In this document: in pieces, positions 53,964 to 63,306 of the stretch
How the letters are laid out: each line of letters starts with the position of its first letter
How positions within the stretch are numbered: the stretch's first letter is position 1
Assembly: GCA_965205595.1 (NCBI GenBank)
Contig: CBDBHI010000087.1
Location: forward strand, 3,285 to 67,284
DNA: 64,000 nt
Direction: 5' to 3'
DNA from: CATQHP01 sp965205595
GTDB lineage: Bacteria > Acidobacteriota > Terriglobia > Bryobacterales > UBA6623
Notes under the pieces: generated by a model
What the model saw: the letters and a program-made list of their open reading frames with translations, nothing else
What the model was told of the DNA's origin: nothing
Database searches by the model: none
Made by a program: the position numbers and the translations under genes

Positions 53964-55154
53964 TCAGTGGCCTAGATTTTCGTACCACTTGATGTTCTTT
54001 GTTGCGCCACCGATTTGCACGATGTCCGCGCGGCCGTCGGAATTGATATCGGCTACCGCGCACCCCGAGGCAGACATGCCAAGGTGGTCGAGTTCTTCGT
54101 GTTGCCACTTGGCGCCGGCGTCGTCTTGCGAATAGAACACGTGCGAGCTGGCGATCTCACCGCGCGCTCGGTCGCCGGCTACGATGTCATCACGGCCATC
54201 GCCGTTAAAGTCGCCGACGCACACTTCATGTCCTTCGGTGAGTTTCTCGAAGATGACGTTGCGTTGCCACTTGCCGGAATTGTCTTGCGTGTAAGCCACG
54301 ACTTCGTTTCCGTGCCAGGGCTCGACGGAGGCGATCATCCGTGTCTTGTTTAACGTTCCTAGGGCAACATCGCTGGCCCCGGCGGTCTTTGGCTCTTCTT
54401 TGTGTCCTCTCGACAGGAGAGTGTTCGCCCAATTGACTTTGTCCCCTTCTCCGCTAGGGTTGTGGAGCTTGATGCCGTCGAATCCCGCGGTCAGCAGCTC
54501 TTCACGCTTGTCGTCGTCCCACTGAACGACGCGGACCCGGTGCAGAACGCCGTTGAGTGTGTCGTCAATTAGTAGACGCTCCCATTTGCCGTCGAGCTTG
54601 CTCGGCACTTGATAGTAGACGAGCGGAACGTTGCCCTCATATTTGGGCGCGAGCGCGTCGGGGCCGATCAGCGGTCCGTTGATGAGCTCTTTCGCGCCGT
54701 CGCCATCGACGTCCGCCCAGGCTACGTGGTGAGAAGTGGTGAGTTCATCGACAAGAATCGATTTCCAGGGTTTGCTTGGATCGCCTTGATGCTGCAGCAG
54801 CCAGACTAGTCCGCGGCTCTTGGCGGCGACCATGGCGAACTCGTTTTCGATGGCAATTTCAGGGATGCCGTCGCCGTCGACGTCGTGGGCGGCCATGTTG
54901 ACCAGCCCGCTCATATTTTCAACCATGACGTGGCGTTCCCACGAAGGGTTCTCGTACCAAGCGAGTTCCTTAATGCGGGATGTCATCCCGATCACGTCGG
55001 GACGCCCATCCTTATTGATGTCGGTCACCAGGACCGAATAGCCGCCGGGAATTTCCGCTTCAATGATGTGGGTTTGAAATTTGACTGGGCCGGAGGAACT
55101 ATCGGCGCCGTAGAGCAGGCAGCAGCTGAGGAGAAGAGTTATAGAGAGTCGCAC
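53964..55154 (-). CDS. Exported FG-GAP/VCBS-repeat protein
   Basis: A 396-aa protein with a short leader (LSITLLLSCCLLYGA) and a seven-bladed-propeller pattern of FG-GAP/VCBS repeats, each with a calcium-type DxDxDG loop: VTDINKDGRPDVIGM, AAHDVDGDGIPEIAIE, AWADVDGDGAKELING, VGDFNGDGRDDIVAGD and VADINSDGRADIVQIG. It is probably a secreted binding propeller. It lies 45 bases upstream of the VOC gene on the same strand, so the two are probably co-transcribed. Confidence 0.88.
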   Translation of the reverse strand: MRLSITLLLSCCLLYGADSSSGPVKFQTHIIEAEIPGGYSVLVTDINKDGRPDVIGMTSRIKELAWYENPSWERHVMVENMSGLVNMAAHDVDGDGIPEIAIENEFAMVAAKSRGLVWLLQHQGDPSKPWKSILVDELTTSHHVAWADVDGDGAKELINGPLIGPDALAPKYEGNVPLVYYQVPSKLDGKWERLLIDDTLNGVLHRVRVVQWDDDKREELLTAGFDGIKLHNPSGEGDKVNWANTLLSRGHKEEPKTAGASDVALGTLNKTRMIASVEPWHGNEVVAYTQDNSGKWQRNVIFEKLTEGHEVCVGDFNGDGRDDIVAGDRARGEIASSHVFYSQDDAGAKWQHEELDHLGMSASGCAVADINSDGRADIVQIGGATKNIKWYENLGH

Positions 55155-55403
55155 GCGGGAATGATAGCATTGCGTGCTGCCGCGACGAGCCGCAACAGCC
55201 GCGCGTCCGCCCGCAGTCTGCCGAAGAAACTATAAGCAATTCAGCTCCAAAGGACGAAGAGTGATAAGAGGATCAATCTTGAGAAGTTCGTTTCACTGGT
55301 CCGATCATTGCCGAGCAGGGCAATGTGGCGCGGGCTCTCGTTGCTAGGAGCTGTCATTTTGAACTCAAAGCGCTCGGTGGCGGTAATGGTAGCGGCTGTT
55401 GCC

Positions 55404-55484
55404 GGCCGGATTTGGGTTGAGTCAACGGCGGACGACAGCTCAAGTTTTTATTTCACGTTGCCCGTGGCTGAACGAGGCGCATAG
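55404..55484 (+). pseudogene. Histidine kinase C-terminal remnant
   Basis: The frame ending at TAG 55482-55484 reads GRIWVESTADDSSSFYFTLP followed by VAERGA. This is the classical end of a HATPase_c domain (GGRIWVES...G.GSTFYFTLP). Upstream sequence back to about 55300 does not contain the G1/G2 boxes in any one frame. It lies immediately before the response regulator gene, where a partner kinase would be expected. Confidence 0.6.
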
Positions 55485-55487
55485 CGG

Positions 55488-55973
55488 ATGACGAGCCGCG
55501 ACGGGTTTAAACGTCTTGCTGTAGTTCTATTGGCCGACGACAATCCGGCGGATCAAGAGATCGTCCGGCGGGTTCTAGGGTCCGGTGCGTTTCACTGCGA
55601 GCTTCACATAGTGAACGATGGCGTTGAAGCCCTCGAGTACCTGAGCCGCATGTGCGAGCATCCAGATACGCACCCCCGGCCTGATCTGCTGTTGCTCGAT
55701 ATCAACATGCCGAGGAGGTCGGGAATTGATGTGCTCAAACAGGTCAAGAAAGATGACGACTTGTGCAGCATCCCGGCATCGATGCTGACAACCTCGGTTT
55801 CGGAAGTGGACATCTTATCGGCCTACGGTTCGGGATGCAATTCATACATATCGAAGCCCGTCGACGTACCAGAGTTCAAAGAGACGCTTCAAAAGCTAGG
55901 CCACTATTGGCTCGACCTGGTGGCCCTCCCTAGCGACGCCCTGAACTTCAGACCGGCGGGGGAGGCTTGTTAG
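55488..55973 (+). CDS. Response regulator receiver protein (Rcp1-like)
   Basis: A 161-aa stand-alone receiver domain. The acidic pocket is in LLADDNPADQEIVRRVL, the phosphorylated Asp is D71 in LLLLDINMPRRSG, and the conserved Lys is K123 in SYISKPVDVPEF. The Rcp1-type features (HPDTHPRPDLLLLD, short output-less tail WLDLVALP) suggest signalling by phosphotransfer to a partner. The partner is probably the kinase encoded 16 bases downstream or the degraded kinase upstream. Confidence 0.9.
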   Translation: MTSRDGFKRLAVVLLADDNPADQEIVRRVLGSGAFHCELHIVNDGVEALEYLSRMCEHPDTHPRPDLLLLDINMPRRSGIDVLKQVKKDDDLCSIPASMLTTSVSEVDILSAYGSGCNSYISKPVDVPEFKETLQKLGHYWLDLVALPSDALNFRPAGEAC

Positions 55974-55989
55974 CCGGGAGATACGGGTT

Positions 55990-57087
55990 ATGGCGAAGCA
56001 GCGACTACGAATCTTGCTGATCGATGATAGTCCGGCCGACGCCGCGATAATCCAACGATTGCTGCGCAGAACTTCTGAAACCGACTTTGAATTTACCCAT
56101 TGCCTAGAAGCCGAGAGCGGCGTGTCGGCTCTTAGGGCGAGCAAGCCCGACTGCCTCCTACTCGACTATCAGCTCGGCAAAGACAGCGGCCTTGGGCTGC
56201 TGTCGTCGGTCAGGGAACTGGGTGATGACGTGCCCGTAGTGGTCTTGACCGGAGTAGGGAATGAAGCGGTCGCGGTGGAAGCGATGCAGCGTGGCGCGCA
56301 GGACTACCTGATTAAAGACGTCATGGTTCGCGAGGGCATGACCTCAAATGCCCTGCAGCGAGCGATCAGCAGGGCCATCGAGAAAGTGGAACTCGAGCGG
56401 CGGATTGCCGATCAGCGCCGCGAGCTTGAAGCGTTTGTCTCCGTCGCATCGCACGATTTGAAAACGCCGCTATGCATAGCGAAAGACAATATCGAAATCA
56501 TTCAAGACTTTTACCAAGGCAAGCCGCTCGACAGCAGAGGCGAGCAAATGCTGGCCTCCGCCGGTGGGGCAGTGGTCCGAACGATAAAGATGCTCGAAAG
56601 CCTGGTGGAGTATTCTCGGATGGGCAGGTCGAGCAAAACGCTGGTTCCCGTCGAACTCGATCGATGCATGCAGGCGGTGCAGGGGAACTTGCAGTCGGTG
56701 ATCAGCGAGTCTGGAACAAAGATCGTCGTCGGTCCGATGCCAGAGGTGTTGGGGGACGAGGATGCGCTGATACAACTGATGCAGAATCTCAGCGCGAATG
56801 CGATTAAATTCAGCAATGGGAATGAACCGATCGTGAGAGTCGATTCGAAGCGACATCACGGTGGTTGGAGAATCTCGGTGCAAGACAACGGAATTGGCAT
56901 CGACCCGGCCCACCAAGAACAGATATTCGCCCCGTTCAAGCGCCTCCATTCTCGCCAAGAGTTTGAGGGCTCGGGCATCGGACTAGCCACTTGCAAGAGG
57001 ATCGTCGAACAGCACGGCGGTGAAATCTGGGTAGAGCCCGCTCAGGGCGGCGGGTCTAATTTTCAGTTCACGCTACAGTCGGCGTGA
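55990..57087 (+). CDS. Hybrid receiver-histidine kinase
   Basis: A 365-aa cytoplasmic protein. The N-terminal receiver domain has D59 in CLLLDYQLGKDSG and K109 in DYLIKD. The HisKA domain has H155 in VASHDLKTPLCIAKDN. The HATPase_c domain shows QLMQNLSANAIKFSNG (N box), VQDNGIGIDPAHQEQIF (G1) and GSGIGLATCKRIVEQHGGEI (G2). There is no sensory or membrane domain, so it probably receives phosphate or signals through its receiver. It forms a two-gene operon with the response regulator before it. Confidence 0.92.
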   Translation: MAKQRLRILLIDDSPADAAIIQRLLRRTSETDFEFTHCLEAESGVSALRASKPDCLLLDYQLGKDSGLGLLSSVRELGDDVPVVVLTGVGNEAVAVEAMQRGAQDYLIKDVMVREGMTSNALQRAISRAIEKVELERRIADQRRELEAFVSVASHDLKTPLCIAKDNIEIIQDFYQGKPLDSRGEQMLASAGGAVVRTIKMLESLVEYSRMGRSSKTLVPVELDRCMQAVQGNLQSVISESGTKIVVGPMPEVLGDEDALIQLMQNLSANAIKFSNGNEPIVRVDSKRHHGGWRISVQDNGIGIDPAHQEQIFAPFKRLHSRQEFEGSGIGLATCKRIVEQHGGEIWVEPAQGGGSNFQFTLQSA

Positions 57088-57430
57088 GACGGAGTCATCG
57101 CTGGGATTTCGCGCCGGTGGCTTGGGCCTTGCCGGGTGCGGGAGCTCCGGCGCAGTTGATCGCCATGTATGGGTTGGGCGGTCGGCCCCCGCAGTTGCCG
57201 GAACCCTCCACCCGTAGTAAAGCCGTGGGCCTTCCGGCAGATTTCGTTGTTACCGCCGCGCTGGACGGCGTTTCCGCGAACCGGACCCGTCGGAAGTGGT
57301 GACGCCGCGAGAATCGTTGGACGAAAGGAGATTTCACGACACGAATCCGGCTAATTGCCCCTAAGTCTCGTTTCCTCTAATCGTTAGACTAATCGCGGTC
57401 GCGGAATTCTGCCTTCCGGTTCTGCCGACA
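57088..57430. other. Gap between hybrid kinase and Ser/Thr kinase genes
   Basis: About 340 bases. A minus-strand open frame (57095-57337) contains a proline/glycine-rich stretch (GNCGGRPPNPYMAINCAGAP) that looks protein-like, but no family is recognised and there is no ribosome site, so it is not called as a gene. The sequence may be a remnant. Confidence 0.4.
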
Positions 57431-60064
57431 TCAGTGCTTCGACTCGAGGCGCTTCAGCTCCTCGAACCAGTTCAACACGATCGTAAGCTCCTCGGGCCGT
57501 GAGCCGCTGGCGTCCTTTATCATCAGGAACCTTCCGTCTGGAGCAACGTCGAACTGTCGAGCGAACGGCCCCGTCGTAATGTAGTCACCCTCGAACAGTT
57601 CGACCGGTGTACTCCAGCTCTCGCTCGACCCCGACTCTCGGCGCGAAGCCATCATGGCGTTGGCTTCGAGAAAATAGAGCTCGCTACCGTCTGGCGACCA
57701 GGCTGGGTCGATTCCGCCACCGCGCGAGATCGTCCAACGACCGTCCTCAACGTTGGGAAACGGGCTCACGTAAATTTCGCTCCTGCCCGATTCGGTGGAC
57801 GCATATGCGAGAAACCGGCCGTCGGGTGAGATGGCCGGCGATTCTTCAAGGGCAGGGCCGGCCAACAGCTCACGCGGCGTACTATCTCTGTCGAGGGACA
57901 CAATTCCAATGTCCCGGCCTCCATTCTCATCGAGTGCGAGGTAGACCAGTGTTGATCCGTTTCTCGACACCGACTGCGGAGCAATCCAGCTCTCTACCAG
58001 CGCCTCTTGGCCGCTACCGTCCGGGAACTTCGACATAAGCTTCCCACCGGCCTCATCAGAGACATAGAACACGCGGTCGCCCTCGGCGCTCCAGATAGGC
58101 GAATTGTCGTTGCCCTCGAATTGAGCAAGGGTTCTCTCGAGCACCTTCCGTTTCAGATCGTAGACCAGGACCTCCGTTCCGAGTTGCGGTCGCCGTCCGA
58201 TTGCGACTAATTTGGCGCCATCTGGCGACAGCCTCGGTGCACGAAAGGAATCTGGGGCAACGCCGACCGCTTCTTCTCGACCTTGTCTATCGACCCAAAC
58301 CAGAGTGCGCAACCCTACCTCGTCCGAATCCGAAGCCAAGTAGACCAATGTTCCGTTACTAGAGAACGCCAGGGAATTTGCGACACGCAAGTTGCTAACT
58401 CGCTCGACGACTGCAACCCGCTCGCCCGTCGGCTCCATTCTCTCGGTGTCGAAGGGCGTCGCCATCAAAGTTCCTCCCGATTGGTGGATCAAATGACCGC
58501 TGGCCGCATAACGCCCGTTTCCACCTCGCCCCGAGATGACGAGCTTCCGTTCGCCAGTCGTCAAAGATTGGGCGAACAGGTTACCCTCTTCCCAGCCGAC
58601 TCCATCGGGGAGCGCTCCGAAGGTCACTGTGTCGCCATCCGGCATGATGTCGGGATTAGAGTGGTCGATCTCATCCTCTGACGGCGTCGTAAAACTCTGA
58701 GCAGGTTCCCCACCGGCCGCCGAGACCCTCAACAGGCCGGATGGCCCGCGGGTGTCAATAATAATGTCGCCGTTCGATCCCCAGACTGCTCTACCGGGGG
58801 CCGTCACGTTCGCCAATGTGATCGGCGGTCCGCCCTTCATCGAGACCTTCTTTACAGCGGAAACGGTGAGAAAGCCCAACCACTCACCGTCGGGTGAGAA
58901 GAACGGCGTGTACCCGTCTTCCGTGCCTGGAATCGGCTTCACCTGTAAGCTCCCCAGCTCGCGGAGATTGAGCATTCCGTTGGCAACGAATGCTATGGTC
59001 CGGCCGTCTGGCGAAAGTGTGAACCCGCGACCAAAACGAGGCTGTGCGTTTAGACCAGGAAGGTTGAGGTGAAGCCGCGTGGCCGCTGGAGGACCGGGAG
59101 ATGGCGGCACAAAGAACGCCCAGACGATCGCACCGACGACGCCGGAGATCACCGCCGTCAGGAGATAAGCCTGGACGCTTGACGGAGCCGCCCGCGTAAC
59201 CGCCGTACCTTGGCGGCTTCCCGGCCCAAGGCTTTTGGCGCTACCGGTCTTGAGTTCGGTTGCTAGCCTCCGCAAATCTCGCCCCACTTCAGCGGCTGAG
59301 CCGTAACGATCGTCAACCGCCTTGGCCATACACTTGCCAGCGGTGTGCTCGAGTTGAGTGGGCACGCCCGTCCGCAACGCAGTGATGGGCTCCGGTTCCT
59401 CGTTTAGGATGGAATACATCACAGCTTTGTCGTAGTCCCCCTTGAAAGGCCGTTGACCAGTGACCATCTCGTAGATCACAACTCCCAACGCCCAAATATC
59501 AGTGCGGTGATCCGTACCCGAGCCCTCGGTCTGCTCGGGACTCATGTAGAACGTGGTCCCCAAGGTCTGGTCGGGCCTGGTTAGGAGGCTCGCCTGCGTA
59601 AGTTGAGCCAACCCGAAGTCCATGATGGTGACGTGTCCGTCCTCGCCGACCATGATGTTTTGCGGCTTGATATCGCGGTGGACCACACCCTTCTTGTGGG
59701 CGGCTTCCAGGCCCTTGGCAATCTGTTGAGCAATGTCGAGGGCTTCGTCGAGCTTAAGCGGGCCTTGTGCGATCTGATTATCGAGAGACTCGCCCTCGAT
59801 GAATTCCATCGCGATGAAGGTGTTGCCATCGGCTCTATCGATCTCGTGGACGGTGCAGACGTTGGAGTGCGAGAGGGCTGCGGAGGCCTTAGCTTCTCGC
59901 TCGAACCGCTTGCGAATTTGCTCGTCGCCGAGCAAGTGGGCGGGAAGGAACTTCAGAGCAACAGGTCGATCGAGCTTGGTGTCCTGGGCCTTATACACCA
60001 CGCCCATGCCGCCCTCGCCCAGTTTGTCGAGGATCTTGTAGTGGCTGATGATCTGCCCAACCAA
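57431..60064 (-). CDS. Ser/Thr protein kinase with PD40/TolB-like beta-propeller
   Basis: An 877-aa membrane protein. The cytoplasmic kinase domain covers residues 8-270: glycine loop KLGEGGMGVVYKA, VALKFLPAHL (Lys38), HRDIKPQN (catalytic Asp131), DFG (149-151) and MSPEQTEGSGTDHRTDIWAL. A single membrane helix follows (about 298-319, LLTAVISGVVGAIVWAFF). The outside part is a propeller of WD40-like PD40 repeats, such as FTLSPDGRTIAFVA, PFFSPDGEWLGFLT, PRLSPDGAKLVAIG and PAISPDGRFLAYAS. This architecture is characteristic of Acidobacteria/Solibacter, where it occurs in many copies. The propeller probably senses an external ligand. It is a single transcription unit. Confidence 0.95.
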   Translation of the reverse strand: MVGQIISHYKILDKLGEGGMGVVYKAQDTKLDRPVALKFLPAHLLGDEQIRKRFEREAKASAALSHSNVCTVHEIDRADGNTFIAMEFIEGESLDNQIAQGPLKLDEALDIAQQIAKGLEAAHKKGVVHRDIKPQNIMVGEDGHVTIMDFGLAQLTQASLLTRPDQTLGTTFYMSPEQTEGSGTDHRTDIWALGVVIYEMVTGQRPFKGDYDKAVMYSILNEEPEPITALRTGVPTQLEHTAGKCMAKAVDDRYGSAAEVGRDLRRLATELKTGSAKSLGPGSRQGTAVTRAAPSSVQAYLLTAVISGVVGAIVWAFFVPPSPGPPAATRLHLNLPGLNAQPRFGRGFTLSPDGRTIAFVANGMLNLRELGSLQVKPIPGTEDGYTPFFSPDGEWLGFLTVSAVKKVSMKGGPPITLANVTAPGRAVWGSNGDIIIDTRGPSGLLRVSAAGGEPAQSFTTPSEDEIDHSNPDIMPDGDTVTFGALPDGVGWEEGNLFAQSLTTGERKLVISGRGGNGRYAASGHLIHQSGGTLMATPFDTERMEPTGERVAVVERVSNLRVANSLAFSSNGTLVYLASDSDEVGLRTLVWVDRQGREEAVGVAPDSFRAPRLSPDGAKLVAIGRRPQLGTEVLVYDLKRKVLERTLAQFEGNDNSPIWSAEGDRVFYVSDEAGGKLMSKFPDGSGQEALVESWIAPQSVSRNGSTLVYLALDENGGRDIGIVSLDRDSTPRELLAGPALEESPAISPDGRFLAYASTESGRSEIYVSPFPNVEDGRWTISRGGGIDPAWSPDGSELYFLEANAMMASRRESGSSESWSTPVELFEGDYITTGPFARQFDVAPDGRFLMIKDASGSRPEELTIVLNWFEELKRLESKH

Positions 60065-60468
60065 GATGCGTCGATTTTACCGCTGAGAGGGTGCTGTCCG
60101 TTAAGTGGTGAAAACAAACGATCGCATAAACGACCCGCTAAGGGCCTGCAAAACCCCGGCCTGGACCGCTCTAAGGCCCTGTTTAAGCGGCTGTGACTAA
60201 CCTCGGGCAGTGGTTTGAGTCCACGCGAAAATAAATTTCAGTATCTATGCCCGTGACCGCTCGAATGGGTGCTCCGAGGCGAGTTCGCGGATCAGTAGCA
60301 GAGTCGCGACCTGTCGGCGCGGCGTGCGCTTTCGATAGTGGATTGTCGGAAATAGCAAACGTCCCAACGCTTCTGACTTTCCTCGAAACGCTCCGACTAT
60401 GCCGATCTCCCGCGCCTGGGAACAGTTCTCTGATTCGATGCGATCCACAAAAACGCTAAAACATAAAC
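60065..60468. other. Gap upstream of the kinase and VapBC genes
   Basis: About 400 bases with no supported gene. It must hold the divergent promoters for the kinase gene and the antitoxin gene. An open frame on the plus strand from 60247 has no protein-like features. Confidence 0.45.
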
Positions 60469-60699
60469 CTGCGTACGACGATCGACATTCCCGATCCGAT
60501 CTATCGCGGGCTTAAATCTAAGGCGGCGTCCGAAGGTACGACCGTCCGTGCGATCATCATGCGTCTTGTGTCCGAAGAACTCGAGGGGGTTGCTCGACCG
60601 GCTTCGAAGGTCCGCGTTGAGTTTCCGCTGATCCGATCGAAGCGCAAGGACAAGATATCGCTGACGTCGGAGCAGCTTGATGAAATCGCATTTGGTTGA
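60469..60699 (+). CDS. VapB-like antitoxin
   Basis: A 76-aa frame. A stop at 60457 and the absence of ATG leave CTG 60469 (or ATA 60463) as the only possible start, so the beginning is uncertain. The sequence begins RTTIDIPDPIYRGLKSKAAS with EGTTVRAIIMRLVSEELEG, a ribbon-helix-helix antitoxin pattern, then a toxin-binding tail (FPLIRSKRKDKISLTSEQLD). Its 3' end overlaps the start of the PIN toxin gene by 20 bases, as usual for vapBC. It probably represses the pair. Confidence 0.7.
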   Translation: MRTTIDIPDPIYRGLKSKAASEGTTVRAIIMRLVSEELEGVARPASKVRVEFPLIRSKRKDKISLTSEQLDEIAFG

Positions 60700-61110
60700 C
60701 GCCGGGGTGTGGCTCGCGCTGACCTACGATGCCCCCCGCACCATCAAGCTGCGAAACGCTGGTATTCCGAACTCGGCAACCGCACTGCATTCTTTTGCCG
60801 CATCACGCAACTCGGTCTGTTGCGGCTGCTTACGCATTGCGCCGTAATGAAGGGCGACACGCTAACGCAACGCCAAGCCTGGAGGATCTACGATTCGCTT
60901 AGGAGTGAGCCCCGTACGGCGTTTCTGCCGGAAGCAGGACCGGTCGAATCGGAGCTACGTCGACTCACAAGTCGCCGCACCTCGTCGTCGAAGATGTGGA
61001 CAAACGCCTACCTCGCCGCTCTCGCGGGTTCCGCCGGGCTCTCGGTCGTTACTTTCGACAAAGGCTTCTCGGCGTCGAACGTGGATGTCGAATTAATCGC
61101 TACGTCTTAG
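60680..61110 (+). pseudogene. VapC-like PIN-domain toxin with one-base frameshift
   Basis: ATG 60680 gives HLVDAGVWLALTYDA, the N-terminal part of a PIN domain (first Asp in VDAGVWLA). At a run of six C (60732-60737) the frame is lost. The correct continuation, HHQAAKRWYSELGNRTAFFC, lies one base out of phase. It goes on through GLLRLLTHCAVMKGDTLTQR (Glu/Asp region) and NAYLAALAGSAGLSVVTFDK (final Asp) to a stop at 61110. One extra C would restore a normal PIN toxin of about 143 aa. This is either an inactivating slip or a base-calling error. Confidence 0.8.
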
Positions 61111-61133
61111 CCCTGTCTGGCGCGGTCGCTCTA

Positions 61134-61897
61134 CTATTCAGGCACCGCTGCCTCCGCTGGTTGCTCTTCTTCCTTAGGCTGTGTGAGCCGACCGAAAATC
61201 GATCCTAGCACCGAACTCGCCTGCTCCGTGACTTGCTGCTTTGCCACCTTGCCAATGTTCGGACGAACCTTTGGCGACTCTACTGAGCCAGTCACTCTTA
61301 CCGGTATCTGCATCGACTGCTGACCACCTGCTAAGGTCAACAACGCCGTGGGACCACTGTCTTTGACTGGCAGCCAAGTTTCAACGTCAAAGTCGAGAGT
61401 TTTGTCGAAACCGAGAAACCCGTTGCCAGTGGCTTTCATTCCCGAGCCGTCAAGCGCAAACTCTGGAAACTGTACTTTCTGATCCTCGATAACTAATCTC
61501 GTCGCGAATTCGGCGAACTCCGTCTCGCCGCCGCGATTGCGGTCGATGAATAGAATCGGCTTCCGCAAGACAATCGAAGGTATTTCGACCCGCGACTGAA
61601 ACAAAGCCATCAGTCGGGCTCGAGCTGAAACTTCTTCGGCGGTCAGAATATTCTCGCTGGCAAACCGTCGGCATTCTTGACCCGCAGGTTCGAGAGCGAG
61701 ATTGTTGGGCTGAACTGGAACCACGCGACGAGATCGAAACCGATGGCGTCCGTCTCAAACTCGATCGGCAGCTCTTGCGCGACGGCCTCCGCCAGCTCTG
61801 AGCCTGAGAGCTTGCTTTTCAGGAAAAGCCCGCTCGCAGCCATGACGACTATATATATAGCCACGACGCCGATCGCAATCTTGGCCGAGAGTTTCAT
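61134..61897 (-). pseudogene. AsmA-like exported protein with one-base frameshift
   Basis: On the minus strand from ATG 61897, MKLSAKIAIGVVAIYIVVMA is an N-terminal signal anchor. ELAEAVAQELPIEFETDAIG follows, then SPTISLSNLRVKNADG, the usual AsmA N-terminal pattern. Near 61660 (GGTTTGCC) the frame shifts. The continuation FASENILTAEEVSARARLMA, then VEIPSIVLRKPILFIDRNRG and a C-terminal AsmA-type part (FDVETWLPVKDSGPTALLTL) lies in the next frame and ends PKEEEQPAEAAVPE. One added T would join them into a protein of about 250 aa, shorter than full-length AsmA. The family assists outer-membrane biogenesis. Confidence 0.75.
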
Positions 61898-61999
61898 TCG
61901 CCCATCATAGGCTTCGTCGCGCGCCGCGCGATGTCTGAATAAAAACTAAGCTCGCGGATGCGACGCGATGAGCTAAAATCTTCGCTCCGCTATCAACCC

Positions 62000-63166
62000 A
62001 TGCGAATCACAGAAATCCGCGACGCCGTCGTCCCAATTAGCTCCGACATCAGCAACGCGTACATCTCGTTTAGCGCGATGACGGTCTCTGTAGTGGCCGT
62101 CATGACGGACGTCGTGCGAGACGGGAAGCCGGTAGCGGGTTTCGGATTCAACTCGAACGGACGCTACGACCAACAAGGGATCTTGCGCAGCCGCATTCTG
62201 CCCCGGCTGACAGACGCGGATCGCGCGGCATTGCTCGACGACAGCGGCGAAAACGTCGACCCGCATCGCTGCTGGGACATCATGATGTCGAACGAAAAGC
62301 CCGGCGGGCACGGCGAGCGATCAGTAGCCGTAGGCATCGTCGACATGGCTTTGTGGGATCTAGCCGCCAAGCTTGAAGGCAGACCGCTGTATCACCTTCT
62401 AAGTGAGCGTTACAACAACGGCGCATCCGACGAGGCCCCATGGGTGTATGCGGCCGGTGGTTACTACTATCCAGGCAAAGACATCGAATTGCTGCGAGAA
62501 GAGATGAGCCGCTACGTCGAACTTGGCTACGACACGGTCAAGATCAAAATAGGCGGAGTCCCTATTGAAGAAGACCGGCGCCGTATCGAAGCCGTCCTCG
62601 ACCTGATCGGACCCGAGAGAAAGCTTGCCGTCGACGCCAACGGCCGCTTTGACGAACCAACGGCGCTCGCCTACCGGGAGATGCTCGAGCGCTATCCGCT
62701 CAAGTGGTACGAAGAACCAGGAGACCCTCTTGACTACGCAGTCAGCTCGCGTGTCGCGGAAGGCGCAACGGTGCCGATCGCGGCTGGGGAGAATTTGTTT
62801 TCGGCGATCGATGCGCGCAACCTGCTGCGTTACGGAGGCCTCGACCCGAACCGTGACTATCTTCAAATGGACCCGGCGCTCAGCTACGGTTTGGTGGAGT
62901 ACCTGCGCACTCTAGACGCACTCGCCGCCGAGGGTTGGTCGCGGCGACGTTGCGTCCCTCACGGTGGCCACCAGTTCGCGCTGCACCTGGCGGCTGGGCT
63001 GCAGTTGGGAGGAAATGAGTCGTACCCCGGGGTCTTCGAGCCCTTTGGCGGTTTCGCCGATGGCGCTCCTATAGAGTCAGGCCACGTCCGTTTGCCCGAC
63101 GCCGCCGGCATCGGTATCGAGACGAAGGCGAAGCTGTTCCCTATCTTCGAGCAACTGATCGGCTGA
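62000..63166 (+). CDS. Enolase-superfamily dehydratase, D-tartrate-dehydratase-like
   Basis: A 388-aa protein from ATG 62000; an ATG at 61958 would add 14 uncharacteristic residues. The active site is complete: K181-I-K183 in DTVKIKIGGVP, D212 and N214 in LAVDANGRF, E238-E239 in KWYEEPGDP, E264 in PIAAGENLFS, and H321 in RCVPHGGHQFALHLAAGL. These fall within one residue of the published catalytic residues of Bradyrhizobium D-tartrate dehydratase (TarD), and the LQLGGNESYPGVFEPFGGF tail also fits. It would convert D-tartrate to oxaloacetate in the cytoplasm. Other sugar-acid substrates remain possible. Confidence 0.8.
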   Translation: MRITEIRDAVVPISSDISNAYISFSAMTVSVVAVMTDVVRDGKPVAGFGFNSNGRYDQQGILRSRILPRLTDADRAALLDDSGENVDPHRCWDIMMSNEKPGGHGERSVAVGIVDMALWDLAAKLEGRPLYHLLSERYNNGASDEAPWVYAAGGYYYPGKDIELLREEMSRYVELGYDTVKIKIGGVPIEEDRRRIEAVLDLIGPERKLAVDANGRFDEPTALAYREMLERYPLKWYEEPGDPLDYAVSSRVAEGATVPIAAGENLFSAIDARNLLRYGGLDPNRDYLQMDPALSYGLVEYLRTLDALAAEGWSRRRCVPHGGHQFALHLAAGLQLGGNESYPGVFEPFGGFADGAPIESGHVRLPDAAGIGIETKAKLFPIFEQLIG

Positions 63167-63306
63167 CCGTGTAATGCGTACGCTGAAAGTGCCCTCTAGA
63201 ACAATTTTGAACAAGAACGGGTTTTGTCGTCGTCGGTCGAAACCTTGGAACGGCCGTATGGTTCAATGAGAGGCACATCCCGCGCTAGTCGAGCGGGAAA
63301 GAACCT

